A stretch of DNA of 64,000 nucleotides, taken from the NCBI RefSeq assembly GCF_002797395.1, contig NZ_KZ454943.1:138724-202723 (forward strand). Direction: 5' to 3'. The notes under the pieces were generated by a model, which had not been told where the DNA came from, made no database searches, and saw only the letters and a list, made by a program, of their open reading frames with translations. The translations under genes were made by a program, and so were the position numbers. Of the stretch, positions 36,496-45,884 are shown piece after piece (position 1 is the first letter of the stretch; each line of letters opens with the position of its first letter). This stretch comes from Bacillus solitudinis (GTDB lineage: Bacteria; Bacillota; Bacilli; Bacillales; Bacillaceae_D).

Positions 36496-37392
36496 TTAAA
36501 ACCCACATTTTTCTTTTATATAACACCGAGCTTTTAGAGCATATTCATAGGGATTTGCTAATGCTGGATCCTGTTCAGCCTCCACAATATACCAGCCATT
36601 ATAGTTAGAAGAAGATAACACCCTAAATACCTCATCAAAATTAACTGACCCATCACCTGGCACTGTAAAAACTCCTTTTTTCACTGCCTGCAAAAAGCTG
36701 AGATTATCTTGTTTAACCTGTTTAATTACTTCTTCACGAACATCCTTTAAATGTACATGCTTAATACGGGATATATATTTATTTAATAGAAATAATGGAT
36801 CATCACCCGAGAATACGAGATGTCCAGTATCAAATAGTAAAGAAACTAGATTAGGATTTGTCATCTCCATTAATTTTTCAATCTCATCAGTAGTTTGTAT
36901 CCCCGTTCCCATATGATGGTGATAGACAATAGTCATCCCTTTTTCCTGTGCTATCTCACCAAGTACGTTAAGACCTTCAGATAACTTTGCCCAGTCATCC
37001 TCGTTAAAAATAGGTTTATCTCTAAAAAGCGGGGTATCCATTGATCCTTGGATGCTTTTTCCTTGCTCAGATACAACGATTACTTTTGCCCCCATTTCAT
37101 ATAAGAAATCTCGGTGTGTAATAAAAGCATTCATCGTTTCTTTTATAGGTTTTGTTGTCAAAAAGGCACTAAACCATGCACTTGCAATTTCTAAGTTTCG
37201 AAGATTAAGTGCCTTTTTTAATACCTCCGTATCCCGGGGGTATTTATTTCCCACTTCACTACCTACAAAGCCTGCTAACGCCATTTCACTAATGCACTGT
37301 TCAAACGTATTTTCTGCACCTAATTCCGGCATATCGTCATTAGTCCAGGCAATTGGAGCTATTCCAATTTTTATATTATTTTCATTTATCAT
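36496..37392 (-). CDS. iolE: Inosose dehydratase (298 aa)
   Basis: TIM-barrel enzyme of the xylose-isomerase-like family; it dehydrates 2-keto-myo-inositol. It opens [19 protein letters not shown]. Metal-site segments are [37 protein letters not shown] and [14 protein letters not shown] at 37392 has GGAG 7 bases upstream; an upstream start at 37428 is less likely. It lies between iolG and iolB in a compact operon. Confidence 0.93.
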   Translation of the reverse strand: MINENNIKIGIAPIAWTNDDMPELGAENTFEQCISEMALAGFVGSEVGNKYPRDTEVLKKALNLRNLEIASAWFSAFLTTKPIKETMNAFITHRDFLYEMGAKVIVVSEQGKSIQGSMDTPLFRDKPIFNEDDWAKLSEGLNVLGEIAQEKGMTIVYHHHMGTGIQTTDEIEKLMEMTNPNLVSLLFDTGHLVFSGDDPLFLLNKYISRIKHVHLKDVREEVIKQVKQDNLSFLQAVKKGVFTVPGDGSVNFDEVFRVLSSSNYNGWYIVEAEQDPALANPYEYALKARCYIKEKCGF

Positions 37393-37449
37393 CTTTTTCT
37401 CCTTTTCTATCTTTTTTAAAGAAACCATCTTTAAAGTAACGTTACTTCA

Positions 37450-38463
37450 TTAATGAATTGTTTGTGTATCTAAATGAACTGGTTGGCCTTTCAACAACGA
37501 CTCTTTCGCTGCTCTTGCAAGACGCTCCGCTTGAAGCCCATCATATCCAGAACAAGTTACTTCTTCTCCTTTTACACAAACGTTAACAAATTCTTTTACT
37601 TCCTCAATATAGGCTTCTTTATATCTTTCAAGAAAGAAATAAAGTGGCTTATCCTTTATTACCGTATCAGCTGTTGATAGCTCAACAGTTGTAAATCTAT
37701 TATTCTCTGCATGAGCCATTCCCTTGTCTCCGAAAATCTCAACTCTTTGGTCATAGCCATAAACAGCTTGACGGCTATTATCAATGACGCCCATTGCACC
37801 ATTTTCAAATGTTAACGTAACAATAGCTGTATCAATATCACCGACCTCACCTATTTTTGGTTCTACCAATACACCACCTACAGCGGAAACTGTCTTCACT
37901 TCTGCCCCAACAATGAAACGTGCCATATCAAAATCGTGAATCATCATATCCATAAACAGTCCGCCTGAGTTAAGAATGTAACCAATGCTGGGGGGAGCAG
38001 GATCTCTTGACGTTATTTTTAAAATATGAGGACTCCCTATACTTCCATCCTCAACTACCTCGCGAAGTTTCCTGAAGTTTGGATCATATCTCCGGTTAAA
38101 CCCTACTTGTAGATTTACGCCGGCTTTTTGAACCACTTCAAGCGCTTCTGTCGTTTCCTCAACTGAAAAACTAATGGGTTTTTCGCAAAATATATCTTTA
38201 CCAACATAAGCTACCTCTTTAATTAGGTTTGCATGGGTAGTGGTAGGTGTACAAATAAAGATGGCTTGAAGCTCTGAATCCTGAAGTAAAATCTTATAGT
38301 CAGTTGTCAATTCTTCAATTTGGTATTTATCTGCCCACTCTACTAGATGGTCAACTTTAATATCTGCTACACTTTTCACTTTAATGAAAGGAAGTGTACT
38401 AAGATTTTCTACATGTAACTGGCCTATTCTACCAGCACCTATAACTCCTACAGTAAATGTCAT
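37450..38463 (-). CDS. iolG: Inositol 2-dehydrogenase (337 aa)
   Basis: NAD-dependent Gfo/Idh/MocA oxidoreductase that oxidises myo-inositol to 2-keto-myo-inositol. Rossmann motif GVIGAGRIGQLHVENL, CEKPISFSVEET with the catalytic Lys, and MDMMIHDFDMARF with the catalytic Asp/His. First gene of the inositol operon; an operator-like palindrome lies 21 bases upstream of its start. Start after GGGAGGATCGGCAA. A scyllo-inositol or other polyol specificity cannot be excluded. Confidence 0.9.
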   Translation of the reverse strand: MTFTVGVIGAGRIGQLHVENLSTLPFIKVKSVADIKVDHLVEWADKYQIEELTTDYKILLQDSELQAIFICTPTTTHANLIKEVAYVGKDIFCEKPISFSVEETTEALEVVQKAGVNLQVGFNRRYDPNFRKLREVVEDGSIGSPHILKITSRDPAPPSIGYILNSGGLFMDMMIHDFDMARFIVGAEVKTVSAVGGVLVEPKIGEVGDIDTAIVTLTFENGAMGVIDNSRQAVYGYDQRVEIFGDKGMAHAENNRFTTVELSTADTVIKDKPLYFFLERYKEAYIEEVKEFVNVCVKGEEVTCSGYDGLQAERLARAAKESLLKGQPVHLDTQTIH

Positions 38464-38483
38464 TTGCCGATCCTCCCTTGATA

Positions 38484-38496
38484 GTTAAGCGCTTAC
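38484..38496. promoter_or_regulatory. LacI-type operator before iolG
   Basis: GTTAAGCGCTTAC, a near-perfect palindrome around GCGC, lies between an AT-rich promoter-like stretch and iolG. The same 13-mer occurs again twice, plus two variants, at 39756-39947. The adjacent LacI-family gene is the natural candidate to bind it. Confidence 0.7.
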
Positions 38497-38553
38497 TCAT
38501 TCTTTATAAAATAAGTAAAACCGATTAACAGTCTTACTTAATTTACTTTAAAT

Positions 38554-39552
38554 TTAATTTAGGTTCACAGACTCTCGCTCTTTTAATTCAGGCAAAAGAA
38601 CAATTCGTTGCAGCTCTGTACCTGGAGAAGAAATTGAGTTTATTAATAACTCGATTGTATGTTTCGCTAACGCGTTAATCGGTTGCGCAACAGTTGTCAA
38701 TTCTGGGTCACTTAATTCTGCTATTACAGTATTGTCATAGCCTATTACCGAAAGTTCTTCCGGAACTAAAATTCCTTGTTTCTTTGCTTCTTGTATAAGC
38801 ACCAATGCAATTAAATCGGTACAACAAAAAATCGCAGTTGGTTTATCCGGATTGGTCAATATACTTTTTGCAATGTTTCTAGCTTCCTTCATACTCGATT
38901 TCGAACTATATATTTGCTGGTCTGTCAAAATTAGATTTTTCTCACTTATTGCCTCTTTAAAACCCTTCAATCGAGTTAAGCTGTTCTTCCTCCCTTCCTC
39001 AAGGACTACTGCAAAATTGCGGTGGCCTTTTTGTAATAAATAACTACCTGCAATATAGCCACCTTTTATATCATCTGTAGTTACGACATGAGTAGAGAAT
39101 AATAATTCATCAATAGTAAAAAGCACTACAGGGACTTGCCTTTTATTAATCTTTTTAAACGGCTCAATATCAATAGGATCCGTGGCAATGATGATTGCGT
39201 CTACTTGTTTCTTTAACAATAAGTCTAAATACATATGTTCTCTATCTACTTGATAATAGGTACTACAAATGATTAATGCATAGCCTGCCTCTCTAGCATT
39301 GTCTTCTAATAGTTTTGCAATTTCTGAAAAAAATGGGTTTGATATCTCAGGAACTAAGACGCCGATTGTGAAAGTTTGTTTTCCGGCCAAAGCAGTCGCA
39401 ACACCGCTTGGTTGATAATCCATAGTTTCCATAATCGTTCGAACCTTTTTAATGGTTTTTTCGCTAATTCGACCAGTATTGTTTATAACCTTCGAAACTG
39501 TGGCAATCGATACTTCTGCAGCTTTAGCGACATCATAAATGGTTGGTTTCAT
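38554..39552 (-). CDS. LacI-family transcriptional regulator (332 aa)
   Basis: N-terminal helix-turn-helix TIYDVAKAAEVSIATVSKVI followed by the hinge YQPSGVATAL and a periplasmic-binding-protein-like sugar domain (IGVLVPEISNPFFSEIAKLL, FCCTDLIALVLIQEAKKQG, SVIGYDNTVIAELSDPELTT). It lies upstream of iolG on the same strand. It probably controls the inositol operon and perhaps nagA. This is unusual because B. subtilis uses the DeoR-type IolR. Effector unknown. Confidence 0.88.
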   Translation of the reverse strand: MKPTIYDVAKAAEVSIATVSKVINNTGRISEKTIKKVRTIMETMDYQPSGVATALAGKQTFTIGVLVPEISNPFFSEIAKLLEDNAREAGYALIICSTYYQVDREHMYLDLLLKKQVDAIIIATDPIDIEPFKKINKRQVPVVLFTIDELLFSTHVVTTDDIKGGYIAGSYLLQKGHRNFAVVLEEGRKNSLTRLKGFKEAISEKNLILTDQQIYSSKSSMKEARNIAKSILTNPDKPTAIFCCTDLIALVLIQEAKKQGILVPEELSVIGYDNTVIAELSDPELTTVAQPINALAKHTIELLINSISSPGTELQRIVLLPELKERESVNLN

Positions 39553-39598
39553 AACAATCTCCTCTGGTGTCTTTTCAATATTTATTTAAATCTAAATA

Positions 39599-39730
39599 CT
39601 ACAAACTCTCATGGTTCAGAACTTCAGCCAATAATACTACTACCAATGCTTGCCCATACGCAGTCTGCGCAATGATTATTTTCTTATAGTCTTCCTGTCT
39701 TCCCAATAGCTGTCCTGCGGAAAACTTCAT
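39599..39730 (-). other. Possible gene remnant, 43 codons
   Basis: An open frame from ATG reads MKFSAGQLLGRQEDYKKI and ends VVVLLAEVLNHESL. It has no ribosome binding site, and I do not recognise it. It lies between the LacI gene and the operator cluster and could be the tail of a lost divergent gene or chance. Confidence 0.2.
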
Positions 39731-39755
39731 AACTGACGTCTCACTCAGATACCGA

Positions 39756-39947
39756 GTTAAGCGCTTACCCAATCATCGTAGTTAAGCCCTTACTCGAATG
39801 CAATAATCATAATAATGAGTTATGATGTATTCAACTAAATAGGTTAAGCGCTTACCCCAGAACGATAGTTATAAAGCGATCACATTAAAAGTATAAGCTA
39901 TAATTGAATATTTACTACGGTAAACACCTTTCTAGGAAAGCGCTTAC
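39756..39947. promoter_or_regulatory. Cluster of four LacI-type operator copies
   Basis: GTTAAGCGCTTAC at 39756-39768 and 39843-39855, the variant GTTAAGCCCTTAC at 39781-39793, and GGAAAGCGCTTAC at 39935-39947. They sit in the 600-base gap between the LacI gene and nagA, each more than 200 bases from either start codon. Repression by DNA looping with the site at 38484 is possible. Resemblance to cre sites means CcpA may also bind. Confidence 0.6.
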
Positions 39948-40149
39948 TCGTAGCTAGAGTATAAATCAATCTTTTAATAATTTCAATAACTTTTCGGAAC
40001 ATTTACCTGTTTTTTCTTTTTTATATTTTAATTGACATATAGTCTAGAACGAAACATAATAGCATACAAAACTAGAAAAACCTGATTATATTGTATTTTA
40101 TTCCTTTTTAATATCTGTTAATGAAAATATTATGAACTGAGGTATTATT

Positions 40150-41319
40150 ATGAATACTAAAACATTAATAATTTCTAACTTAACCGTTTATAAAGAAAAT
40201 GAGACTTACGAAAGCGGTTATGTCAAAATAAAGGATGAACAAATTATTGAGATAGGTCCTATGGCAAACTATGAATTTAATAGCTTAGATGAGGTTATTA
40301 TGTTCTCACCCGATTATTCCCTAATTCCGGGTTTCATCGACCTTCATATTCATGGCCTAAATGGCTCTGACATAATGGACAATAACTTAAAGTCCCTTTC
40401 TACAATAGCTCAAACTCTTCCAAAGGAAGGAACGACTAGTTTTTTAGCGACGACAATTACTCAATCAACTGAAAATATTGAAGCTGCATTGACTAATATT
40501 TCTACCTATCAGTCTAGTAATCCCGAAGCTGAAATTCTAGGAATTCATTTAGAAGGCCCTTTTATCTCCTCGCTGCGAGCAGGAGCCCAACCAATTCCTT
40601 ATATAAAAAAACCCGATATAGAGCTCTTTGATAGATGGCAAATGCTATCAGGGAATATGATTAAACTTGTAACCCTTGCCCCAGAAAGTGAAACGGGCTT
40701 GGCTTTTGTTAGCCACCTTACAAAATCAGGTGTCATTGCCTCGATTGGTCACTCTGATGCGACCTATACCCAAGTCCAAGACGCCATCGATCAAGGTCTA
40801 AGTCATGTTACGCATCTTTACAATGGTATGCGTGGCTTTCACCACCGTGAGCCTGGAGTTGCGGGTGCTGCTTTATCAAATAAACAACTGATGGTTGAAA
40901 TGATTGTTGATGGAATCCATATTCATCCAGCCATTGTAAATAGTACTTACCGTGCAAAAAAAGCAGAAGAGATTATTCTAATTACAGATTCTATGCGGGC
41001 GAAAGGACTTAGTGATGGCGTCTACGACCTCGGTGGTCAACAAGTTAACGTTTCAAATGGGAAGGCACTCTTACAAGATGGAACATTGGCAGGAAGCATA
41101 TTGACTATGAATCAAGCAGTTAAAAATATGATTTCTTTTACTGGTTGTACATTAGAGGAAATTACCGTCATGGCATCTAAAAACCCAGCTAAGCAAATAG
41201 GTGTCTGGAACCAAAAGGGCAGTATTTCAGTTGGCAAGGAGGCAGACATGGTAATATTAGATAAAGATTTTAATATCGTATTAACATTATGCAAGGGAAA
41301 GATTTCTTTTATAAAATAA
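40150..41319 (+). CDS. nagA: N-acetylglucosamine-6-phosphate deacetylase (389 aa)
   Basis: Amidohydrolase that makes glucosamine-6-phosphate for NagB. Metal motif GFIDLHIHGLNG, then HLEGPFISS (metal Glu), IGHSDATYTQ, THLYNGMRGFHHREPG and LITDSMRAKGLSDG with the catalytic Asp. Full length. The ribosome binding site GAGG is short. It faces away from the LacI gene across the operator cluster and is separated from nagB by the inositol operon. Confidence 0.93.
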   Translation: MNTKTLIISNLTVYKENETYESGYVKIKDEQIIEIGPMANYEFNSLDEVIMFSPDYSLIPGFIDLHIHGLNGSDIMDNNLKSLSTIAQTLPKEGTTSFLATTITQSTENIEAALTNISTYQSSNPEAEILGIHLEGPFISSLRAGAQPIPYIKKPDIELFDRWQMLSGNMIKLVTLAPESETGLAFVSHLTKSGVIASIGHSDATYTQVQDAIDQGLSHVTHLYNGMRGFHHREPGVAGAALSNKQLMVEMIVDGIHIHPAIVNSTYRAKKAEEIILITDSMRAKGLSDGVYDLGGQQVNVSNGKALLQDGTLAGSILTMNQAVKNMISFTGCTLEEITVMASKNPAKQIGVWNQKGSISVGKEADMVILDKDFNIVLTLCKGKISFIK

Positions 41320-41330
41320 TAATATACGAA

Positions 41331-41357
41331 GGTGGGTTTTCTCCCGAAAATCCATCC
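41331..41357 (+). terminator. Hairpin after nagA
   Basis: GGTGGGTTTTC pairs with GAAAATCCATCC with one mismatch and one bulge, around TCCC. There is no clear T-tract, so it is a weak terminator. Confidence 0.45.
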
Positions 41358-41420
41358 AATGTTTAATTAATAGAATTTTCCCCGATTTTAATCTCCTATT
41401 CTTTAATATGTCTGTCTATA

Positions 41421-41609
41421 TTATTGAAGTAGTAAATTGGTTGGAATATTAGCGTTTGTATATAGAGTTAAATCTAAGTCACTATACTTATCTGCTTCAT
41501 CTCTACCCACCGAACCTCCAACACAAGCATAAATCACGCTCAAATTAGATTCTTCAATAAAGCTAATCGCAATATTAATCAAATCATTGCTTCTATTATT
41601 CCTAGCCAT
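41421..41609 (-). pseudogene. Nucleotidyltransferase fragment (62 codons)
   Basis: The motif CVGGSVGRDEADKYSDLDLTL is the nucleotidyltransferase core (GGSxGR...D.D) found at the start of aminoglycoside adenylyltransferase-like proteins. It starts after a good AGGAGGTTTTCT site but stops after 62 codons, so only the N-terminal piece is left. Resistance activity is not expected. Confidence 0.65.
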
Positions 41610-41678
41610 AGAAAACCTCCTAGCTGACTTGAAATATAGGGAACCTGATCCTTTTGAAAAAAAGTGTAGGAAGACTGC

Positions 41679-42101
41679 TTATAATATCCAGGCAACCATA
41701 AAAGAACTGCCTAAATACAGACAAAGAGGGCTAAAAAACAGGGTATCATATTTAGAGAACGTAGAATGTTTAATTTTTTTAAAGAAACCAAGGTATTTAA
41801 AATCTCCTATGGCTCTAATAAAAAAGACAAAAGAAAAAATGATACAGAACCATCTGGTAATCATGTTTGGTTTTAAAAAAGGAATTAAATCAATTTGTGC
41901 TAATAAAAGAAAGCTCAGAACTAACAAACCAATCGCAACAATAAAAGTTTCAACTAATTTAGGTCTGAACACGGCACCTCCTCCTACTTTTTCTGGTACA
42001 ACTGCACTCAAGCCCCACTTCCCTCCAAACATCCAATAAAAATGAATAACACTTATTATAATCATTACTAATACAGATGGGAAAATAAGGAATAATGGCA
42101 T
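41679..42101 (-). CDS. DUF3995-type membrane protein (140 aa)
   Basis: Four predicted helices. HFYWMFGGKWGLSAVVPE and the following AVFRPKLVETFIVAIGLLVL match the pattern I associate with DUF3995 proteins. The function of this family is unknown. Standalone gene. Confidence 0.65.
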   Translation of the reverse strand: MPLFLIFPSVLVMIIISVIHFYWMFGGKWGLSAVVPEKVGGGAVFRPKLVETFIVAIGLLVLSFLLLAQIDLIPFLKPNMITRWFCIIFSFVFFIRAIGDFKYLGFFKKIKHSTFSKYDTLFFSPLCLYLGSSFMVAWIL

Positions 42102-42217
42102 GCTACTTCCTCCCCTTATTTAATATGATTTTACCGAAATTCCTTCCTCGCTATTCTTATAGGCATAGCATCCCAAATATTTAGTTTCATCCATTTTATA
42201 TTTTTTAAATAACCTAA

Positions 42218-43006
42218 TTAAAGATTAAGAGATTTTAATGATTTCATGAAATTCTCAATTTTAAGAGTGGTATCGTGGAAGCACCTATTTTCATGCCTTC
42301 CATAATGGAAAAATCCATGCTCCATACCTTCGTAAGTTATAAAATTAATTTCGTTTCCTTTATCCACCATTAATTTTGCGAAGTTTTTATTTTGGTCATA
42401 AAATTCATCCATGGTTCCGCACATCCATAAAGTTGGCGGTAAGCATTTTTTAATATTGTGAAGAGGTGAAAGTTCCACAGCCCTTTCAAACAATTCAGGG
42501 TACCTTCTGCTCATGATATCAACGCCATCCATCCCCGCACCGAAAACGACTAAAGCATCGGGAATGTGATCTGTATTTGGATTATCACTGTTATCATTTA
42601 TATTTTCAAACATAATTGATGACACAGCAATATAGCCACCTGCGGACGAACCACAAACAACAATTTTATTTGGAGCCACTCCTAAATCAGTAGCATTTTC
42701 CCTCATAAAACGAACAGCCGATTTAACATCAGATATGGCTTGAATTGGAGAAAAACCTTCGTCATGACCGGTTCGGTAATCCACACAGATTGACACTACC
42801 CCCTTTGAAGAAAAATATTTTGCTTGATGTTGGAAATCTGCTGGCGTTCTGGATCCTTTCCCAAAACTACCACCGATGAAAAAAAGAATAGCTGTTCTGT
42901 TTTTTGCATTATTTTCAGGCTCTAATATGTATAGTTTTAATTTGCGTTCCCCTATTACTTTATATGTTATTTCATTCACAGGATATTCGAATTTAATGAC
43001 TCGCAC
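42218..43006 (-). CDS. Alpha/beta hydrolase, esterase/BD-FAE type (262 aa)
   Basis: FIGGSFGKGSRTPADF is the oxyanion region and VVCGSSAGGYIAVSS is the nucleophile elbow with Ser; the acid is probably in MDEFYDQNKNF and the His in GMEHGFFHYG. The fold resembles small carboxylesterases and feruloyl or acetyl esterases. No signal peptide, so cytoplasmic. GTG at 43006 lies 9 bases after GGAGG. It could remove acetyl groups from imported sugars, but the substrate is not visible. Confidence 0.75.
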   Translation of the reverse strand: MRVIKFEYPVNEITYKVIGERKLKLYILEPENNAKNRTAILFFIGGSFGKGSRTPADFQHQAKYFSSKGVVSICVDYRTGHDEGFSPIQAISDVKSAVRFMRENATDLGVAPNKIVVCGSSAGGYIAVSSIMFENINDNSDNPNTDHIPDALVVFGAGMDGVDIMSRRYPELFERAVELSPLHNIKKCLPPTLWMCGTMDEFYDQNKNFAKLMVDKGNEINFITYEGMEHGFFHYGRHENRCFHDTTLKIENFMKSLKSLNL

Positions 43007-43323
43007 AAGCAATTACCTCCTTCTCGATTTAGCCCTATAATTTTTAAGTTCTTCTTAAATTTCATTCTAGCTACCACTAGACGTCCATTTGCTTATGCTC
43101 ATCTGCGCCCTTTATCAGAGTAAGTCATCCTTTTAAGTTCAAAATCATAAATTTGGTATCAACATCCCCTTCCTCCGTTATACTCAAGCATTCTTTAGCT
43201 ACTTGCTTTCACCCTTTCAATCTATCTATTTTTTAAATGTAATAATTTACTCGTTCCACTACCACTTGTTCTATTAATGTTTTTTATGTATTGTTTTCTA
43301 ATCTGTTTAAGTAACCTGTTTCT

Positions 43324-43938
43324 TTAGCTATAATGAATCATATCTTTATTCCATTTGTACTCCATGCGTATGGCTGTTTGCTCAGCTCTTTCACTACCTA
43401 GTAATTTTTCAATTACATATAAAGACATATCCATACCTGCTGAAATACCAGCTGATAGAATGATTTTGCCATTGTCAACATATCGACATTCCTCAAGAAT
43501 TTCACATGAACTTGGTGCCACTTCTCTTAATTCGTTCATTGCCAGTCGATTTGTGGTTACTTTCAAACCATCCAAAAGATTGGCATTAGCAAGGATTAAG
43601 GCACCAGTACAAACAGAAAGTACAAGTTCAACTTTATGAGAGAGGTTATTTAGCCACTCAGTTATTGTTACATTTTTCATTTCTTTTCTTGATCCCCATC
43701 CTCCTGGAATTAAGATGATATCTGGGGATGGGCAATTTTTGATTGTATAGTTAGGGTTTATACTCAGATTCCCTAAAGCTTTTACTGGATGTTCATCCTC
43801 AGCCACGGTATAAACATTAAAATCTTTTCCTCTATCGCTTCCTACTACAAAAACCTCAAAAGGCCCTGTGAAGTCAAGAATTTCAACATTTTCATAGATT
43901 AAAATCGCAACATTTCTTGGTCTCTTGACTTTTTCCAT
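43324..43938 (-). CDS. DJ-1/PfpI family protein (204 aa)
   Basis: GlxA-like domain: AILIYENVEILDFTGPFEVF, IILIPGGWGSR and the nucleophile elbow LVLSVCTGALILANANLLDG with Cys. Such proteins act as glyoxalases, deglycases or amidases, or as unknown hydrolases; there is no AraC domain here. It is preceded by a riboswitch-like leader (43961-44062), so its expression probably responds to a small metabolite. Confidence 0.8.
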   Translation of the reverse strand: MEKVKRPRNVAILIYENVEILDFTGPFEVFVVGSDRGKDFNVYTVAEDEHPVKALGNLSINPNYTIKNCPSPDIILIPGGWGSRKEMKNVTITEWLNNLSHKVELVLSVCTGALILANANLLDGLKVTTNRLAMNELREVAPSSCEILEECRYVDNGKIILSAGISAGMDMSLYVIEKLLGSERAEQTAIRMEYKWNKDMIHYS

Positions 43939-43960
43939 TCTTAATCATCTCCCGTTATAG

Positions 43961-44062
43961 AATAAAAGCACTTGGAAAAATCCAAATGCTTTGCCCAGGC
44001 GTTCGACGGTATTAGTATATGCTCCCTCGTGGTTATCCACGTTTCGTCAGTTGTATATACCA
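43961..44062 (-). promoter_or_regulatory. Riboswitch-like leader, possibly ZTP (pfl) type
   Basis: On the minus strand a compact fold contains the hairpin CGTGG-ATAA-CCACG (44028-44041), then GAGGGAGCAT and CGCCTGGGC (43993-44001). It is followed by an intrinsic terminator GCATTTGGATTTTTCCAAGTGC with T-run (43961-43992), 23 bases before the DJ-1 gene. The GGGAGCA and CGCCTGGGC blocks resemble the 3' core of pfl/ZTP aptamers as I remember them. That a riboswitch is here is likely; the class is uncertain. Confidence 0.5.
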
Positions 44063-44063
44063 T

Positions 44064-44655
44064 AAATTCCCTTTATTTATTTTTATCATAATCTTCTTAC
44101 AATTTCAACTAGTACTTTCCATTTCGAACCAAGTTTTGTTAAATTATGAAAGGGTTAAATTGTCAATTTTTTTCTAAGTGTACTCAGCGTTTTATTGGAA
44201 ACATAGTAGCATAATTAATACATAACAACCAGCTTTCTCCAGGTTATAGAAAAACCAACAACATAAATATATAGTTTTTGCAAAAAAGTATTAATCTATC
44301 TAAAGTACAGATACAAGAATATCCTATTGATGGAAATTTTATCATGACTTACAATCAACTTGGTGGGAGGTGATTGATTACTTCAATAAATGTAACCGCA
44401 TTCTTTTTTTAATAGGAAATCACAAAGATTACTTATCTAATTTAGGTCGATGTCAAGAAACTGGAGGAGGATCGCAACGGTCTATTCCATAATAAGTTCC
44501 CGTATTATGATGAAGCAACGCAGAAAATTTTGACTGAGATTCCCATTAATGGAATTGCATACGATTAATTTTTGATATCTATAAGATCGGAAACCAACTC
44601 ATACTTATCTTCAAGATAAATATTATTCTTTCATTAAAAATAAGGAGGCGGTAAC
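44064..44655. other. Intergenic stretch with a coding trace
   Basis: AT-rich. On the plus strand around 44460-44570 a frame reads KLEEDRNGLFHNKFPYYDEA and ends TEIPINGIAYD, protein-like but without a start; it may be the tail of a decayed gene. The promoter of the acetylesterase gene should be here. Nothing else recognised. Confidence 0.3.
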
Positions 44656-45831
44656 ATGCAGAATAATACGGTCCTAAATGCTCTAACCGTTATTTTTATG
44701 ACGATTTTAATAATAGGTGGATTTACGAATTCATCCGCAGAGGCAGCACCAAGCAATTACAAGTTTGACTTCGGCAATGGTGAAGTAGAAAAGCACTATA
44801 TTGGTGTGAGTGCCTCTGATAAATACGACGAAAAAAAGCGTTATGGCTTTAATACACCGGAGAACATGGCCAATGTTCCAGCAACTGGAAAAGATGAAGC
44901 TAGTGATGCGGTACAATTTGAAACATTTGGTACCAAAAGTACCAACACGTTTGATGTGGATCTACCGAACGGACTTTACGAGGTTAAGGTCACCTTAGGA
45001 GATACAGCCAGAGCGAGTATTGCAGCAGAAGGTGTTTACCAAATTATAAATATGACAGGAAACAACGCAACTGATACTTTTCAAATCCCTATAACTGATG
45101 GGCAACTTAACCTTCTTGTAACAGAAGGTAAGGTCGGCACAAACTTTACATTAAGTGCCTTGGAAATAAATAAGCTTTCTCGTCATCCGGAGACAGCTAG
45201 AACGATTTATATTGGAGGTGACTCCACAGTATGCAATTACTATCCATTTGACAGCAGCATTCAAGCAGGCTGGGGTCAATTGTTTCCGGAATTTGTTAAC
45301 CCGGATATTTTTCAGGTTAGAAATATGGCATCCGGGGGTCAAATTGCAAGAGGGTTCAGAAATGATGGTCAATTAGAAGCGATTTTGCAATATATCAAGC
45401 CGGGTGATTATTTTATATTACAGCTTGGAATTAATGATACAAACCCCAAAAATACAACGACCGAAGAGGAATTTAAAGAAATAATGCGTGATATGGTTCA
45501 GCAAGTAAAAGCTACAGGAGCAACGGTTATATTATCGACTCCACAAGGTAGAGCAACAGACTTTAATTCAGAGGGCGAACACACTTCTGTAAACCGGTGG
45601 TATAGACATTCTATTGTCGCTTTAGCTCAAGAGGAAAACGTATCATTAGTAGACCTAAATGTTCTAAGTTCGACCTACTTTACATCTATAGGACCTGAAT
45701 CCACTCTTGATCTTTATATGAACGGTGATACATTACATCCGAACCGCGCAGGAGCAACCGAGCTTGCTCGTATCGTAGCAGAGGAATTAGAAAGACAAGG
45801 TCTAGACGGTTTTACGCAAGACAAGAAATAA
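44656..45831 (+). CDS. Secreted rhamnogalacturonan acetylesterase (CE12-like, 391 aa)
   Basis: Signal peptide of about 31 residues ending SAEA. An N-terminal beta-domain (YKFDFGNG, LPNGLYEVKVTLGD) precedes an SGNH hydrolase: block I IYIGGDST with Ser190, QAGWGQLFPEF, block III LQLGINDTNP and block V MNGDTLHPNRAG with Asp and His near 354-357. It removes acetyl groups from the rhamnogalacturonan I backbone outside the cell. It starts after AAGGAGGCGG. It stands alone, 30 kb from the rhamnosidase locus, with which it fits functionally. Confidence 0.88.
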   Translation: MQNNTVLNALTVIFMTILIIGGFTNSSAEAAPSNYKFDFGNGEVEKHYIGVSASDKYDEKKRYGFNTPENMANVPATGKDEASDAVQFETFGTKSTNTFDVDLPNGLYEVKVTLGDTARASIAAEGVYQIINMTGNNATDTFQIPITDGQLNLLVTEGKVGTNFTLSALEINKLSRHPETARTIYIGGDSTVCNYYPFDSSIQAGWGQLFPEFVNPDIFQVRNMASGGQIARGFRNDGQLEAILQYIKPGDYFILQLGINDTNPKNTTTEEEFKEIMRDMVQQVKATGATVILSTPQGRATDFNSEGEHTSVNRWYRHSIVALAQEENVSLVDLNVLSSTYFTSIGPESTLDLYMNGDTLHPNRAGATELARIVAEELERQGLDGFTQDKK

Positions 45832-45884
45832 ATCGAGTACTGAACTTGACAATATTTGTATTTTTAATATCTGTTGCTTATCAT

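Noticed and set aside
39756-39947. Calling the palindrome cluster only CcpA cre sites
   Set aside because: The repeated 13-mer GTTAAGCGCTTAC is conserved beyond the cre pattern and lies next to a LacI-family gene, so a local regulator is more likely; overlap with CcpA is left open.
41421-41609. Active aminoglycoside resistance gene
   Set aside because: Only the first part of the nucleotidyltransferase domain is present and the frame ends after 62 codons.
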